Shown here: positions 36,801 through 48,719 of the stretch, in pieces
Numbering within the stretch: the first letter of the stretch is position 1
Layout: every line of letters begins with the position of its first letter
From: Dermatemys mawii
Lineage: Eukaryota; Chordata; Testudines; Dermatemydidae
Reading direction: 5' to 3'
Length of the DNA: 64,000 nucleotides
Assembly: GCA_007922305.1 (NCBI GenBank)
Contig: ML677348.1
Span: 22,846,667-22,910,666, forward strand
The notes under the pieces: model-generated
Seen by the model: the letters and a program-made list of their open reading frames with translations, nothing else
Database searches by the model: none
What the model was told of the DNA's origin: nothing
Made by a program: the position numbers and the translations under genes

Positions 36801-38189
36801 GAAAATAACTTTGAAGCATCCTTTTTTCCTGTTGCAAAAGGTATTTTTCTAACTCTTGATTTCATTTCTAAAAAAAAGGTTATACACTCTATTTTGAAAG
36901 CTGCAGTAAAGCACAGAAAAATTACACGTGTCAGACACCAAATCCTATTTTCCAGGTATAGAAAAGAAAACCCTGTAATACAAAAGAATTTCAGAAGGGT
37001 GAGGCTGTAATTGTCAATTTTAAAAAAAGATAAATGCATACGTTAGTTGGCTACTGCCAGTTTCCTTATCAACCAACTGTATATGTGGCATGGAAGTAGG
37101 ATCAGAAAGCCGTGGACATGCTATAAGGCTTACTTTCCCAAGCCATTTTAACCATATTATTTCCATACTGGCATGAGTAACTTCACTAGTACAGCAGAAT
37201 AGTACAAAGACTGGCCCTAATTCTTGGTTGAGGGTAAATGTTGACCTAGTTGTATCAGCAGCTTTGAAGATCCAAATGAGTCAGATATGCCTCTCTGATT
37301 CTCCAGCACTCACACAGATTAGGTATTGCGGTCTGGCATGTGGCCATAAGTGGAAACCAAGGTGTGGTGTAGGAGGCCATACCCACCCTTCTCTATGTGT
37401 TCCTTATTTGCTTCTGCCTCCCAGGGACTTTGGAGACCTAGAGCTGGTTGCCATGTCAGCAATGCTAAGGAAACACACTGACCACCAAAGGAAAAAATAA
37501 CCTCGGTGTTACCTGTGTTGAACAAGCCAGCAGATGTAGTCATCACAAAAATTGATCAGATTTGTAAGAGCAAACACCAGTTTGACCACACCTGAGTTAC
37601 CCATCTCATGCCCATCTGAAAAGTCCATTTCAGTTTGCACATGAGACGATACCAGTTTTCCAGTCTGGCGGTTCTATATAAAATATCAGAGTAAGTGCTG
37701 CTTTGGTGACCTGCTGGGCTGTAAAAATAGCAGAGATAGTGAGTTAGTAAATAGCTGCTAGACAGTCGTTAAAATGGGGTACTGCTCCAAAATAGAAAAA
37801 TTTAGCAATTTTGCCCTGTATAATTCATTAACTATTGCATGTGCAATAATAACATGGTTTTTACTGCTGCGTGGAGCACTTCCTGGCAGCACATGGAGAG
37901 CTGGCAAAGCAAACTTGTTGGTTCCTTTATTTGCAGCTGCTCAATTGCATTAAAGGACAATTAGTAATACCTTACTTTCCTAATTTTTTTTTTTCTGTGT
38001 GAGCAATTTGAGTGGGCACAAGGATGCCTTGGGGTTGTGAATGGGAGGGGAAGTAAACGATAAAACAATCGCTGTTAAAATGTGGTCCATATCTTTGAGA
38101 AAATCTGTGATGGAATATAATCATGCTGGTTCCCTCACCATCCTGCCTGTCAGTCCATGTAGTTTATAGCGCAATCTGGAAAAGTAAGC
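33891..38189. other. Repeat-poor stretch, no gene recognised
   Basis: About 4.3 kb with no mobile element that I recognise. TA-rich microsatellite-like tracts lie near 34000-34055. The 92-codon minus-strand frame at 34155-34433 has no known domain. A candidate place for conserved non-coding elements, but that needs comparison with other species. Confidence 0.4.
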
Positions 38190-40735
38190 TATTTGTATAG
38201 GAACACGGGAATAGCCATACTGGATCACTCAGCAGTCTGTCTTGTCCCATATCCTATTTTTGACAGTGTCTACTCTCAGATGCTTCAGAGGAAGGTATAA
38301 GCACTGTGTAGTAGGTAGATGGGGCATGGAGCAGATTACTTCATGACCTTAGGTCTCATCCTGATCTCTAATAGTCAGAGATTGGCCTAAGCCCCAACGC
38401 ATGATGCTTAATATTACTTTCACAAACTTTAGCATTAATTAATTATAATTGTATAGTCTTTATATCCATGTAAATGTCCAATCCCTTTTTGAATCTTGCT
38501 AATTTTTTGGCCTCAATGACTTCCTGTGGCAATGAGTTCTATAGTTTAATCACACATTGTGAGAAAAGGGATTTCCTTTTTGAGTTTTGAGTTTTGATTT
38601 CCCCACTTTTATAATTGCATTGAATGTGCTCTTGTCCTTACATTATGAGACAGGGAGAAGAGAAGCTCCTGATCTGCCTTCTCTAGACCATGCATTATTT
38701 TGTGTATGTTTATGTTCTCTCTCATTCATCTCCTTCCTACAGTAAACAACTTCAGTCCTTTTGATCTCTCTTCATATGTGTTTTTTCCAGAGCCTTGATC
38801 ATTTTTATCATGCTTCTCTGAATCCCCACGAGTTCAGCAATGTGCATTTTGAGAGGAGGTGACTGCACACACAATGCCAGATGAGTCTGCACCATTGATT
38901 TACATAAAGTCATGATAATATTATTATATCATTCACCATTCCATTTCTTATATATCCTGACATCTTTGTTGCTTTTTTTGACCACAGGCATACACTGAAC
39001 AGAGGTTTTCATTGAGCTGTGTACGGTGACACCGAGGTCCCTTTCCTGAGCTGATACGGTTAATATTGAACCCTGCAATGTGTACATTGTTCTTTGCAAT
39101 GTGCATTATGTTTATTTATCAACACTGAATTTCATTTACTGTTGTGCTGCCCATTCACCTACTTGTTTAGATTTCTCTGAAGTTTCTCACTGTCCTCTCT
39201 GGTCCTAAGTATCTTTGTTATTGGCAAATTTTGCTACCTCAGTATTCACCCCTCTTTCCAGAACATTAATAAACACATTAAACTTGGGACCTAGTACAGA
39301 ACCTTGAGGCTTTAATGCTGCGGTTAATCTTTTGCTATGAGGAAAATTGACCATTTAATACTGCTCTTTGTTTTCTGTCTCCCAGCCCATATTTGCTCCA
39401 TGACAATACTTTGCCTCTCACCCTGTGACTACATAGTTTCTTAGTGGCCTTTTCTGTGGAACCTTGTGAAAGGCCTTTTGGAAGCTTAATATATTTATGT
39501 CAGCTGGTTCTCTTCTATATTTTTATCACATCCAAAGAATTTTAAGGCATTAGTGAGACAGAGTTTTCCTGTACTGTGCTGGTTAGTCTCTGTCAAATCA
39601 TAATCTTCAAATTGTTTTGTTGTTCTTTTTGTAATTATTGTTTAAACTGGGCTGCAACGTACAAGTTTACTGGCCTGTAGTTCCCTGGATCACCTCAGAG
39701 TCTTTTTCAATTAATGGTACGTTTGCTGTTAAAGTGTTTGCATAGTTTTGTTAGCAGCTCAGCTACTTCACATTTGAGTTCCCTTAGAACTCTTGGATGT
39801 ACCATCTGGACATGATGACTGATCAGTTTTCTCCAGCTTGTCTCCTGTCACCTCAGTTTCCAAGAATACCTCATTTTTATTGCCAAAAAACAGCAGGACC
39901 AGTGTAGGAATCTCTCCAACAACTGCGAAGGTGAAGACTCATATAAAGCAATCATTAGCTTCTCAGCAATGTCCTTATTTTCCTTAATTTCTCCCTTTAA
40001 TTTCTGGTGATTGAGCAGACCTACCATTTCCTTTGCAGGGGTCCTCCTTCTGATACAAATAAAAAAAATTCTTGTTCTTTTTTTTTACATCACTAGGTAT
40101 TTTTTCTTCAAAATCTATTTTGACCCATCTAATTTCCCACTTACAAATTGCTTAGTGTAATTTATACTCTTCTTTACTGGCTTCAATATGGTCAGATTGC
40201 CAAATATTTGAAAGGATTTCTGTTTAGCTTGAATAGCCTTTCAAAACTCACTATGTAGCCATATTGATTTACTCCCTGCCTTCCTGGTTCCCTTTCTGTT
40301 CAGCAGCACACAAGCCTTCTGAGACTCTATTTTCTTAAAGGATTTTATTTCCTTTCCGTTAGAGTCTGTTTGATCAACATATGCATTTTACTGAAATCTT
40401 CTTTTCTGAAGTTCAATCTCTGTCACCTTTTGATACACCTACCTGTCCTTTTGGATGTTGAAACCACTTATTTGTGGTCACTATTACTTAGTGACTCACT
40501 AATGTCGCTTCTTGAATTAGGTTCTCTGTTACTTAAGACTAGTCCGTCCTTTTGTGTGCTCTAGAGCTAGCTGTGCCAAGAAGCAGTCACTTAAAGTATT
40601 GAAAAATATTTTTTTCTAAACTTTATCCCTTTGGGACATTTGACTAGTTTGTATGTGGGTTATTGAAGTCTACCATTGTTACCATTTTGTTAGATTTTTC
40701 TGCTTCTTTCATATTTCTCTCAATTTTGTTCTTTC
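38190..40735 (-). pseudogene. Old CR1 LINE, about 2.5 kb, minus strand
   Basis: The 3' end lies at about 38200 ('aatagccatactggatc', 'agtctgtcttgtcccatatcc'). The minus strand then reads into a degraded pol. At 39185-39305 it translates as 'GPKFNVFINVLERGVNTEVAKFANN', a mutated form of the CR1 'GPVLFNIFINDL...KFADD' reverse-transcriptase region in which the catalytic Asp pair has become Asn-Asn. Domain order (RT towards 40700, C-terminus and 3' UTR towards 38200) fits CR1. It retains more length than the other CR1 copies but has stops and indels throughout. Confidence 0.75.
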
Positions 40736-42351
40736 AATTTCTTTTTCTTGAGTCAGTGTAGCTCACGGATATATCTACATTCTTACAGCTTGAGATATTG
40801 AAGAAAACTTGAAAAGTTGTGATCACTTTTTTATTTGCTGGGAAAGGAAAAAAATTATCAGTTAAAACTCTGTGTGTGCGTGAGAGAGAGAGTGAGTCGG
40901 GGAAAGAAAATATAAAGAGTAAAAGTGGGGAAATATAAAGAGTAAAAGTGAAGGGTGGTAGGTTTGAAAAAAACTGTTTGACACAGTTGCTATTTCCCAA
41001 TAAACACTTCTTTAGTAGCCCTTTAATTTAGCTCTGAATATTCTTTCCAAATTAGAGTCATTAAAGTTTCCCACGCCCTCTTTCCTAAAGCCCATTTCTT
41101 GCTCTTTCATATCATGGAGACATCACTTAGGGGGTTAAATCATCTCACATTCAAGTCAATGGGAGTTTTGCAATTGACTTCACTGTATGCATGATTTAGC
41201 TTGAAGTGCTACTTGTGATGGTACCTAAACATCCCCAAATTTTGAGGCACCTCACCACCACCAGCTCTTATCATGAAGAAGTCTTGTCTGTTTCTGCTGT
41301 GGATCAAGTCCATGAAACCATCAGTCTCTAGCAACACAAGCCCCACCTTCCAGATCTTCTCAGGCCTCTCTCTCTCTCTCGATTGGTTAGCAAAAGGTAT
41401 GCACCAACCCCATGTTCTCAGATCATTCCCTGTAGGGCCCCATCCCTAATCCACTGACCACTCACAGAATTACCAGGTCTGCTGTTCCCAAAGAAACTGT
41501 CCACACCAGCTTGAAAGATTCAGCTCAGGACTATCACTTTGCTTAGCATCACAACACTTAGATACCTGTATAATAAACTTATTCTTGTGTTCATCTTCAA
41601 AGAATAGAGGGATTCAAGTGAGAGTGTGTAAGAATATTGGAAATGAATGGTTACATACAAAATGAAATCATAACATGCCTTCTGAACACTTAACTAATAG
41701 GTTATCCTCCTATCTAAAGAAGCTTATCTCACCCAAAGTTCGGACAGCATTTTTCAGCCAAGCCTACTTGAGACTCCTCTTTCATGAAGTAAACTTCATT
41801 TACTATCCATTTACCTCTTAGGTGAAACATGCTGGATGTCATCTTAGACCCACAATTATACTAGAGCATTCAAGATAGGGTTCTTCCTGCCCCCGATTCT
41901 CCCACAGTTTACTTCTTCCTGGTACTTTTCTCTCTATGAAGTTTTCACAATCCTTCATTAGTATTCAGTTCAGACTGGTGAGTGGTGACCCATTGTGAAT
42001 TCTACAGTTCTTAATTTACATGTAAACAGACAGATAGATAAATGTTGCTTGTCTGACAGCACACCCGTTTTTCACCTTTGCTAGATACAGAACACAATTT
42101 TCAGTATATGTACACAATTCCTTACACAACATCTGTGCATGCATTTTGTGATGAAATTGATGACCAGTGTGACACCAGTTTTGATTTGAGACCTCATGTG
42201 ACATTCTCTGGTGAACTAGAATGTACATACCAGATTCAGGAGATTCCTGTAAATCAGTGCCCCTTGCCAGTTGGCATAATGTGGTTTCTGATTTACTCTA
42301 CTCTGGTCCAAAGGATTTATTGTTCTCTTCTCTGAAAGGAAAGATTCATCC
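40736..42351. other. No gene recognised; possible unclassified repeat
   Basis: Purine-rich at 40875-40950, and a (CT)n run near 41366-41384. From about 41215 to 42320 the texture, including an AATAAA at about 41574, reminds me of an LTR-like turtle repeat, but I found neither termini nor target duplication, so I do not assign it. Confidence 0.3.
40903..40951. repeat. Short tandem duplication, about 23-bp unit
   Basis: 'aaatataaagagtaaaagtg' occurs twice in direct succession, separated by GGG. The junction suggests a recent slippage event. Confidence 0.8.
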
Positions 42352-42424
42352 TTTTGGGGGGGGCGGAGGGAGGGCAGTTGCACCCTTCGTGCTTAGGGCG
42401 GCAAAAAAGCTGGAGCCGGCCCTT
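42352..42424 (-). mobile_element. hAT terminal fragment
   Basis: Reverse-complemented, this ends GGGCCGGCTCCAGCTTTTTTG, matching the left terminus and T-run of the hAT element at 14536-15116. Only the terminus remains. It starts in a G-run (42355-42363) and abuts the MITE at 42423. Confidence 0.65.
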
Positions 42425-42543
42425 GTGACCAGGTATCCTAATTATATAGGCACAGTCCTGATATCTGGGGTTTTGTCTTATATAAGCAACTATTACCCCT
42501 CAGCTCCCTCCTGATTTTTCACACTTGCTGTCTGGTCACTTTA
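42423..42543. mobile_element. TA-MITE (Tc1/mariner-like), copy 2
   Basis: TGTGACCAGGTATCC at the left and TCTGGTCACTTTA at the right are mutated versions of the GGGTGACCAGAT terminus. The body follows the copies at 6644 and 62071 ('tcttatata', then 'tttttcacacttgctgtc'). Its left end is fused to the hAT terminus. Confidence 0.65.
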
Positions 42544-43639
42544 AGTGCCTGCTTCCCATCACTGCCTCATCAATGTACTAAAGCTTTACCTAGGAACATT
42601 ACCTCTACGGCTAAAGGGTAATTTCTACTAAGACCGCCAGTTGCAGTTATGGTATTTTGGTTTGGTATACTTTTGTAATGTAGACGTTAGTCTAGTAGGA
42701 ACTGGATATAGGTTACCAAATAATTTTTGATCACTACTGATTTTGAATGTGTTTGTCCTATGGACAACAAGCTGTCTAACCAGTTACCACTTCCTGAGCC
42801 ATCCATTCCTAAGAAGAGAGACAGTTTCCACTTATATCCATTCTCACATCATATCCATTATATAAACCTCACAGATATGCCATGTGTATCTAAAGGTAGA
42901 ATTTTCCCCTTCCAATAAAGGGGAAAGCTTGTCAATTCTAGGTTTACAGGGCTTTCCCTTCAGGACACTCTAGATATATTTCCTTCTTCCCCTCCAGTTA
43001 TGATAGCTTTGGCAACAGTCTCAGACTTCACTCCCAAAAATGACATGTTTATTTTTTCAAAGCTAAAACTCAGCAGCTTTTGGTTTTTTCCCCTGAGTTT
43101 TAAAAAAACAAAACTGAATTCAGGATCAAGTCTGATACATTGCATATAATTTATCATTCCAAACACTGGGGTCAAACATCAGCAACCAGGATTATTTGTC
43201 TTGAAAACTCTGGTGGTTTTATGTCAGAAAAATATTAAATTTCATTCTGCTAGAGTTATCTCATGCTATTTCACTTAGCTTCATGTACAAGTACACTAGT
43301 AAAAACATGTATATACACTTAGCTATTGAGTCTATGCAGACACATGCACACATTTTGCGGATCGGATGTTGCTGTGTCTTTGCCATGTTACTTTTGATCA
43401 GTACATTTATTTGAATGATTTTATAAAATTTTTGGTTGATTTTTAATGCTTACTAGCGATAGACTCATGGCTTTGATACATATGAATGAAGGTGGGTGAC
43501 TGTATGTGTTGTGCCGGGGATGTTGTGTTGATTTGTGTGAGGATTGTTTCATGCTAGGAGAGTTGTTTATTTGTGCAAGTGGTGTCTGGGGGCGTTATGC
43601 AGTGGTGAGAGGCTCTGGGTGTCTGGGTTTTTGCATGAG
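42544..43639. other. No gene or repeat recognised
   Basis: AT-rich sequence; no frame above about 70 codons and no known motif. Confidence 0.4.
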
Positions 43640-43715
43640 CTCATAGACTTTAAGATCAGAAGGGACAACCGTGATCACCTAGTCTGACCTCCTGCTGGTT
43701 GTTTTGAAGTGCGGG
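43640..43715 (-). mobile_element. CR1 3' end fragment
   Basis: 'catagactttaagatcagaa' with 'gggacaaccgtgatcaccta' and 'gtctgacctcctgc' is the reverse complement of a CR1-family 3' terminus. Only about 75 bp is recognisable. Confidence 0.6.
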
Positions 43716-44084
43716 TGGCTTGAAGAACTGTGTTTGTTGGGCCAACTAATCCACCATTTGTGCAGTCCCCTTCCATATAACCAATGAAACTGTTGCATAC
43801 AAAATAGCTGTAGAGCAAGGTGATGATTGGTGGAGACAGTTACTTCTGAGAGTGGTCTAGAACTCTTGGCATGACATAGATACATGCTTTGCTGTTGCAC
43901 GGATGTAATTCTTAAAGTCAAAATGGCTTAGAATGTAAACATTGTACAGTTAAAAAAACTGCACATCCCAGGGAATACTGAACTTGTTGATATTCTGAGC
44001 ATAAAGAGCTCTCAGCCTTGCTTGTAGCTGCTTCCATCACTTCACACTGAATTGACAGACATTTTAGGCTTTCCGAGTGACACA
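43716..44084. other. No gene recognised
   Basis: Single-copy-looking sequence between a CR1 end and a DNA repeat; only antisense-type short frames. Confidence 0.35.
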
Positions 44085-45708
44085 AGGGTTGCCACCTTTC
44101 TAATGTCTGAAAACTAGGGCTGTCAAATGATTAAAAAAATTAATCACAATGAATCTTACTGTTAATAATAGAATACTATTTATATTTTTGGATGTTCTCC
44201 ACATTTTAAAATATATTGATTTCAATTACAACACAGAATACAAAGTGTAGAGTGCTCACTTTATATTTATTTTTATTATAAATATTTGCACTGTAAAATT
44301 AAAAGAAATAGTATTTTTCAATTCAGTTAATACAAGTACCATAGTGCAATTTCTGTATTATGAAAGCTGAACTTAAAAATGTAGAATTATGTGCAGAAGA
44401 TAACTGCATTCAAAAATAAAAAAAATGTAAAACTTTAGAACCTACAAGTCCACTCAGTCCTACTTCTTGTTCAGCCAATTGCTAAGACAAACAAGTTTGT
44501 TTACATTTGCAGGAGATAATGCTGCCTGCTTCTTGTTTAATGTGCCAAATGTGCTAAAGATTCATATGTCCCTTCATGCTGGTTGAATAAGAGGTAGAAC
44601 TGAGTGGATTTGTAGGCTCTAAAGTTTTATATTGTTTTGTTTTGAGTGCAAATATTTACCAAAAAAAAAAATCAACATTTGTAAGTTGCACTTTCACAAT
44701 AAAGAGATTGTGCTGAGGTGCTTGTATGAGGTGAATTGAAAAATACTATTTCTTTTGTTTATCATTTTTACAGTACACATATTTTAAATAAAAATAATAT
44801 AAAGTACTGTATACTTTGTGTTCTGTGTTGTAAATGAAATCAAAATATTTAAAAACATCCAAAATATTTAATAAATTTCAATTGGTATTGTATTGTTCAA
44901 CAGTGCAATTAAAACTTTGGTTAATTGCAATTAATATTTTAATTGTGATTGATTTTTTGAGTTAATCGTGTGAGTTTACTGTGATTAATCAGCAGCCCTA
45001 CTGAAAATCAGACTCCCTTACTTCTCTGAGGCCCTTCCCCCTGCTCCACCTCTTCCCCAAGGCCCCGCTCCTGCTCTGCCTCTTTCCTCGAGGCCTTGCC
45101 CTCCACTCGGTCCTCTATCCCCCTCCCCTACTGCTCTCTCCCTCAACTCCAGGGTGAGCAGCCCCAAGGGACTTTCAAACTCCAGCTCCAACAGGCTGCC
45201 TGGGAGTGCTGGTCAGAAGAGCGCTGAGGCTGCATGGGAGCAGGCAGGCAACCACACTGGCGAGCTAGGACATGCTGCTCCTACATGACAACCTCCTGCC
45301 TACCAGCAGTCCCCTTTCCTTCCCTCTCAAGCCCTTTCTATCCCGTAGCTGCTTGGGAGCATGGCCGTGGGAAGTGCTGGCTGGTGGTGCAGCTCTCATT
45401 CCTTCCCTCCCGGTGAACGTTCCATGACTGCTCAGAGCCCTTTACCCCTGCTCGCTATAGGCCCCCATGCTCTGTCCTCGGCTGCAGCCCTGCAATCTGT
45501 GCTCCTCAAAGGGGCCTCCCGAACCAGTGATTGTGTGCTGCCGGGGAAGCTGCTGCTTCAGAGCCGGGAGACAGGCTGCCACTTCCCCCTCCCCATACCA
45601 CCCGCATTAGCAGTAACTGAACTTTTAGTCATCTGACCGCACACTGCTAGGTTCCCTTTTCGACTGGACTTTCCAATCAAAAACCGGACACATGGTAACA
45701 GTAGGTGA
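44085..45708. mobile_element. DNA-type repeat with AGGGTTGCC/GGTAACA ends, split by a hAT element
   Basis: The left part 44085-44113 ('agggttgccacctttctaat', then 'gtctgaaaa') and the right part 45001-45708 (GC-rich body ending 'aaaaccggacacatggtaac') look like one non-autonomous element interrupted at a CTGAAAA site. The body is rich in 'ctgctccacctcttcccc' and 'gaggcccttcccc' phrases. Ends match the general AGGGTTGCCA type also seen at 55868-55982. The open frames at 45234-45636 are GC-rich body, not genes. Confidence 0.5.
44114..44999. mobile_element. hAT-type foldback element, 886 bp, nested
   Basis: It begins CTAGGGCTGTC and ends TCAGCAGCCCT. The flanks are TCTGAAAA (44106-44113) and ACTGAAAA (45000-45007), an 8-bp duplication with one mismatch. 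Most of it is a long inverted repeat: the left arm of about 44160-44410 reappears reversed in about 44640-44940. Shared blocks include 'caacacagaatacaaagtgt' against its mirror, and 'aaatagtatttttcaatt' against 'aattgaaaaatactattt'. The unpaired centre (about 44430-44620) mentions 'cctacaagtccactcagtcc'. It has no transposase frame. Confidence 0.8.
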
Positions 45709-46266
45709 CAATCCTGGAATCTTATTATATAGATGAAAGTGAAAGAAGCAAATAGTAGATAATCACTCAACATGGCTCATACAGTAACTGTAGCTTGGCA
45801 TATTGGCTGTAAATTATCATGGAAATACAGGGACACTGTGCTGTGCAGTCCAGAAAGGTAGTGGGTCCTAATATGGCTTTATCATCTTTGCTCCTTCCCA
45901 AGTCTGGGTTGCTTTGGGACCTAAGTGGCTCTGGTGTACTTTAGGGCCATCTAAATTAAAGCAGTGTGTCCCCAGCTGCTTTTGGGAAGCAGTGCTGTCC
46001 TGCCCAGAAACTTTGCAATGCCAAGTGTTGTAGCCCTGTCCCAACATGCCCCATACGCCAGAGCCTAAGCAAGAATCATAGAATTCAATCTATGTCTATC
46101 TTCTGCAGTTTTTGCTCTGGGTAAATCATCCCCTGACTGGATCCAGTGTTACGTAGCCCCTTTACTCTGTTCCAGGCTCCTCTACCTGTTGTACTGGACC
46201 AAGAATGGGAGTGAGAGTCTCACCCAAGATCTCTTACTCAAGCTAAAAATGCATTTTCCTTTAAAA
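45709..46266. other. No gene recognised
   Basis: No identifiable exon or mobile element between the two DNA transposons. Confidence 0.35.
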
Positions 46267-46591
46267 CAGGTGTCTCCAAACTACGGCCTGGGGGCCGGAT
46301 CCGGCCTGCGGCTTGGATTTGTTCGGCCCTCCAGCTGAGCAGGCACCTGGAGAAGTCGCTCCCTCCCTCCCCCCTGCGAGCTGCTGCCAGCGGTCCCATG
46401 TGCGGAGGGATGAGTGCCCCCGCAGCAGCGGCTGGAGCAGCAAAGTGGGAAGCGGGTCACAGCAGCAGCCACAGTAGCAAAGGATGGGGTTTTTTTTGCA
46501 TATATAGAATTTTTTCCATAGTAGCTTCGGCCCGTGAAGCCCCTTCAACAATCTAATATGGCCCTCGTTTCATAAAGTTTGGAGATCCCTG
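46267..46591. mobile_element. hAT-type MITE with perfect 8-bp target duplication
   Basis: The 325-bp element starts CAGGTGTCTCCAAACT and ends AGTTTGGAGATCCCTG, which are inverted repeats with two mismatches. CTTTAAAA flanks it exactly at 46259-46266 and 46592-46599. The 'ggccggatccggcc' near the left end and 'cggcccgtgaag' near the right are typical of Charlie-like hAT MITEs. No transposase frame; the GC-rich minus-strand frames inside are spurious. Confidence 0.9.
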
Positions 46592-46634
46592 CTTTAAAAT
46601 AATGGGATGTAAGTTATCTAGCACCCTCCACTCT

Positions 46635-46825
46635 TAGGGCTTGTCTACACTACGCAGCTTTTAGCAATGAAGCTGTGTCAACACAGCCTTGTTACTAAAG
46701 GTCAGCGAGTGTGAATGCTCTTTTGCGGTATTTTGTTGGCACTTTTGCCGACAAAATACTTCCAACCCCGTGAGCGGCATAAACTTTGTCAGCAGGAGAG
46801 CACTCAAAGAAGGGAATCTGAACTC
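46635..46825. mobile_element. GTCTACAC-type DNA transposon fragment, family 3
   Basis: It starts 'agggcttgtctacactacgc' and continues 'tgtgtcaacacagccttgtt', 'tttgttggcacttttgccga' and 'gcggcataaactttgtcagc'. This is the left half of a non-autonomous element that I know from turtles; the right terminus is missing. Confidence 0.65.
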
Positions 46826-46857
46826 ACAGAAAAGTTGAGCTGTTTAAATACAGCGTT

Positions 46858-47222
46858 ATGGTCCTAGAATATTAGAGAGACAAGCTGGATAAGGTAATAT
46901 GTTTTATTGGACCAACTTCAAGCTTACACAGAGCTGTTCTTCAGATGTGGGAAATGTACTCAGAGTGTGAAAGCTAAATACAATGTCCCACAGATTGTTT
47001 CGTGTAAATAGCACATTTCAAGGGACCATTCAAGGTGAAGTGATATTCAAGGTGAAGGTTAACACCTCACCAGTCATGGGGGAAAGAAAAGCTGGATTAC
47101 AGATTGTTGTAAAAAGATATAAATCCAGTGTGTCTGTTCAGTGCATGATTTTTAGTATCTAGCAAGTTATGGATTTGAGCTCTCAAGCTCATCTTTTGAA
47201 GGTGTTGGCCCAGTAAATGATA
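46858..47222 (-). mobile_element. Penelope-like element 3' end, second family
   Basis: Read in reverse it ends 'attaccttatcc' and 'agcttgtctctctaat' with 'attctaggacc', close to a 3' terminus that I associate with Penelope-like elements in turtles. The rest ('gagctgttcttcagatgtgg', 'aagggaccattcaaggtgaa') is non-coding. No endonuclease or reverse transcriptase is present here, so the class is inferred. Confidence 0.45.
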
Positions 47223-47499
47223 TTAGCTCATCCACCTTGACTCTAAACTATTTAAAAATAGGCAAACCCATATACTACTATACAAACCTTCTGAATAAAG
47301 GCGCCTGCATGTCACTAATGCACGTTCATTTTCCAAGAAGGAGAAAAACAAAGATCGGTACTTAAAAAAAACAACAACACAACAAAACCTGAATATTTCA
47401 GATAGATGGGGCTTATCTTTTTTTGTGCACCACCATGACCCTAGAATACTATGAAACATTACACAGAATTCTGTAGAACTCACAGGTTAGCCAGTAAGG
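47223..47499. other. No gene recognised
   Basis: Short AT-rich spacer with an A-rich tract near 47364-47380. Confidence 0.35.
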
Positions 47500-48560
47500 C
47501 TGTCAGAATCAATAACCCTTCTTCCTGGTCAGCCCTGTCCAGTTGTAGATCTGGGTGCAGGGGTATCCCCAACCACTGGACACAGTGGGTACTGGCCTAT
47601 GCAGATGCAATGCCCATTTTGGAACATGTGGGGTTTTCCCACTATGCAGTGGCCCCTTTGCAGGCATTCATACGCAGTGGTCTTGAAGAGGTGAGTGCCT
47701 CAGTCCCTTCAGCTATACCAGATCTGGGCTCCAGTACCGACCCTCAGAACCTTAATCTGTGAGACCCAGTCAGTGCAGAAGGAGAGGAGGAGGACCTTCT
47801 GCTGCAAGCCTCCTCTTCCTCTTCCCAAGAGTCCCTCTGATGTAGTGAAGGTAGTTTTCCAGTGGTGGGGAATTCCCCAGGTAGACCTGTTTGTGATCAG
47901 GCAGAACAAGAAACATCACCAGTTCTGCTCCCTGCAAGACCACAGCCTGGGCTCCCTCAAGAACACTTTCCTGCTCCCTGGGATGGGGCACCTATTCTAC
48001 CCATCTCCCCCTATTCCTCTTATGCACAAGGTCCTTCTGAAGATCAAGCAGGACAGAGCAAAGGTTCATCACACTGCTAGGTCTTTCAGTTGTGACTCCA
48101 ATGCTGCTTCCTCTCCCTCTCCTCCTGGACCTGATATTGCAGGACCACAGTCAAATGCTCTTCCCAAAAACCACATGCAAGCTGGTGGGAGCAACATCTC
48201 CACACACTGGATGTTAGATCCATCCTGGCTTTCTATATAGAGAGGACAAGACGGTTCCATAGATCCACACAGATCTTTGTGGCACCTCTGACCACCACTA
48301 AAAACACACCACCCACTCTCTTCTCCAGCTTGTGTAGCAGAATGCGGAGTGAGACCTGATGCAGCTCCAATACTGTGGGAATGTGAAACAATTACAAAGA
48401 GGAGGAGGGCTACCCTTGTCCAAAACTGGTACAGTCTGGGTGAATGCTTACCTTGCTGTTCGGCCCATAAGAGGTCAGGAACCCTTTCACCAAAGCAGCA
48501 GCTAGCAGTAGGCACTTAGAGGTTGAGCAAGGTGCAAAGTGGAAAAGCCATCCTGACTCT
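47500..48560 (+). pseudogene. DIRS-like retrotransposon pol relic (RNase H and recombinase region)
   Basis: The plus-strand frame 47695-48240 contains, near residues 60-120, 'WWGIPQVDLFVIRQNKKHHQ' and 'FLLPGMGHLFYPSPPIPLMH', followed by 'KVLLKIKQDRAKV'. This is the layout of the segment after the reverse transcriptase in DIRS-type elements. In another frame, near 48225-48290, 'FYIERTRRFHRSTQIFVAPL' resembles the middle of a DIRS-type tyrosine recombinase, which would integrate a circular cDNA. The recombinase's catalytic tyrosine region was not identified. Frameshifts and stops show the copy is dead. The part before 47710 contains the 109-bp segment repeated at 49130-49238. Assignment rests on remembered consensus phrases; a profile search would be decisive. 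Confidence 0.5.
47601..47709 (+). repeat. 109-bp direct repeat, upstream copy
   Basis: It differs from 49130-49238 at six positions, all transitions. Both copies keep the same open frame ('ADAMPILEHV', then 'FSHYAVAPLQ'). Upstream, CACAGTGGG is also shared, but this copy has 11 extra bases after it (47590-47600). Confidence 0.9.
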
Positions 48561-48719
48561 GTGGTTACTTCTGGAGCTGTTTCTGCCAGTTTTCCCACAC
48601 ATGCCTCATAAGAGTTTAACCTGATCACAAACAGAGAAAGTCATGGGCAAGCATATTCGCAGCACCTCAAAGCTATTTCAGTGCATGATGATCCACTACC
48701 AGTTCACAAGTGTCACAAG

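Noticed and set aside
40903..40951. Repeat units as a CRISPR or satellite array
   Set aside because: Only two units, adjacent, with no spacers; it is a simple slippage duplication in a vertebrate genome.
45234..45636. Overlapping GC-rich frames resembling a CpG-rich exon
   Set aside because: They lie in the GC-rich body of a DNA repeat that is interrupted by a hAT insertion; the base composition is that of the repeat.
46261..46551. 96-codon GC-rich minus-strand frame
   Set aside because: Lies inside the hAT MITE at 46267-46591 and has no known domain.
47695..48240. 181-codon plus-strand frame as a possible host gene
   Set aside because: Its recognisable text is retrotransposon-like, neighbouring text continues in other frames, and no splice structure or promoter was seen.
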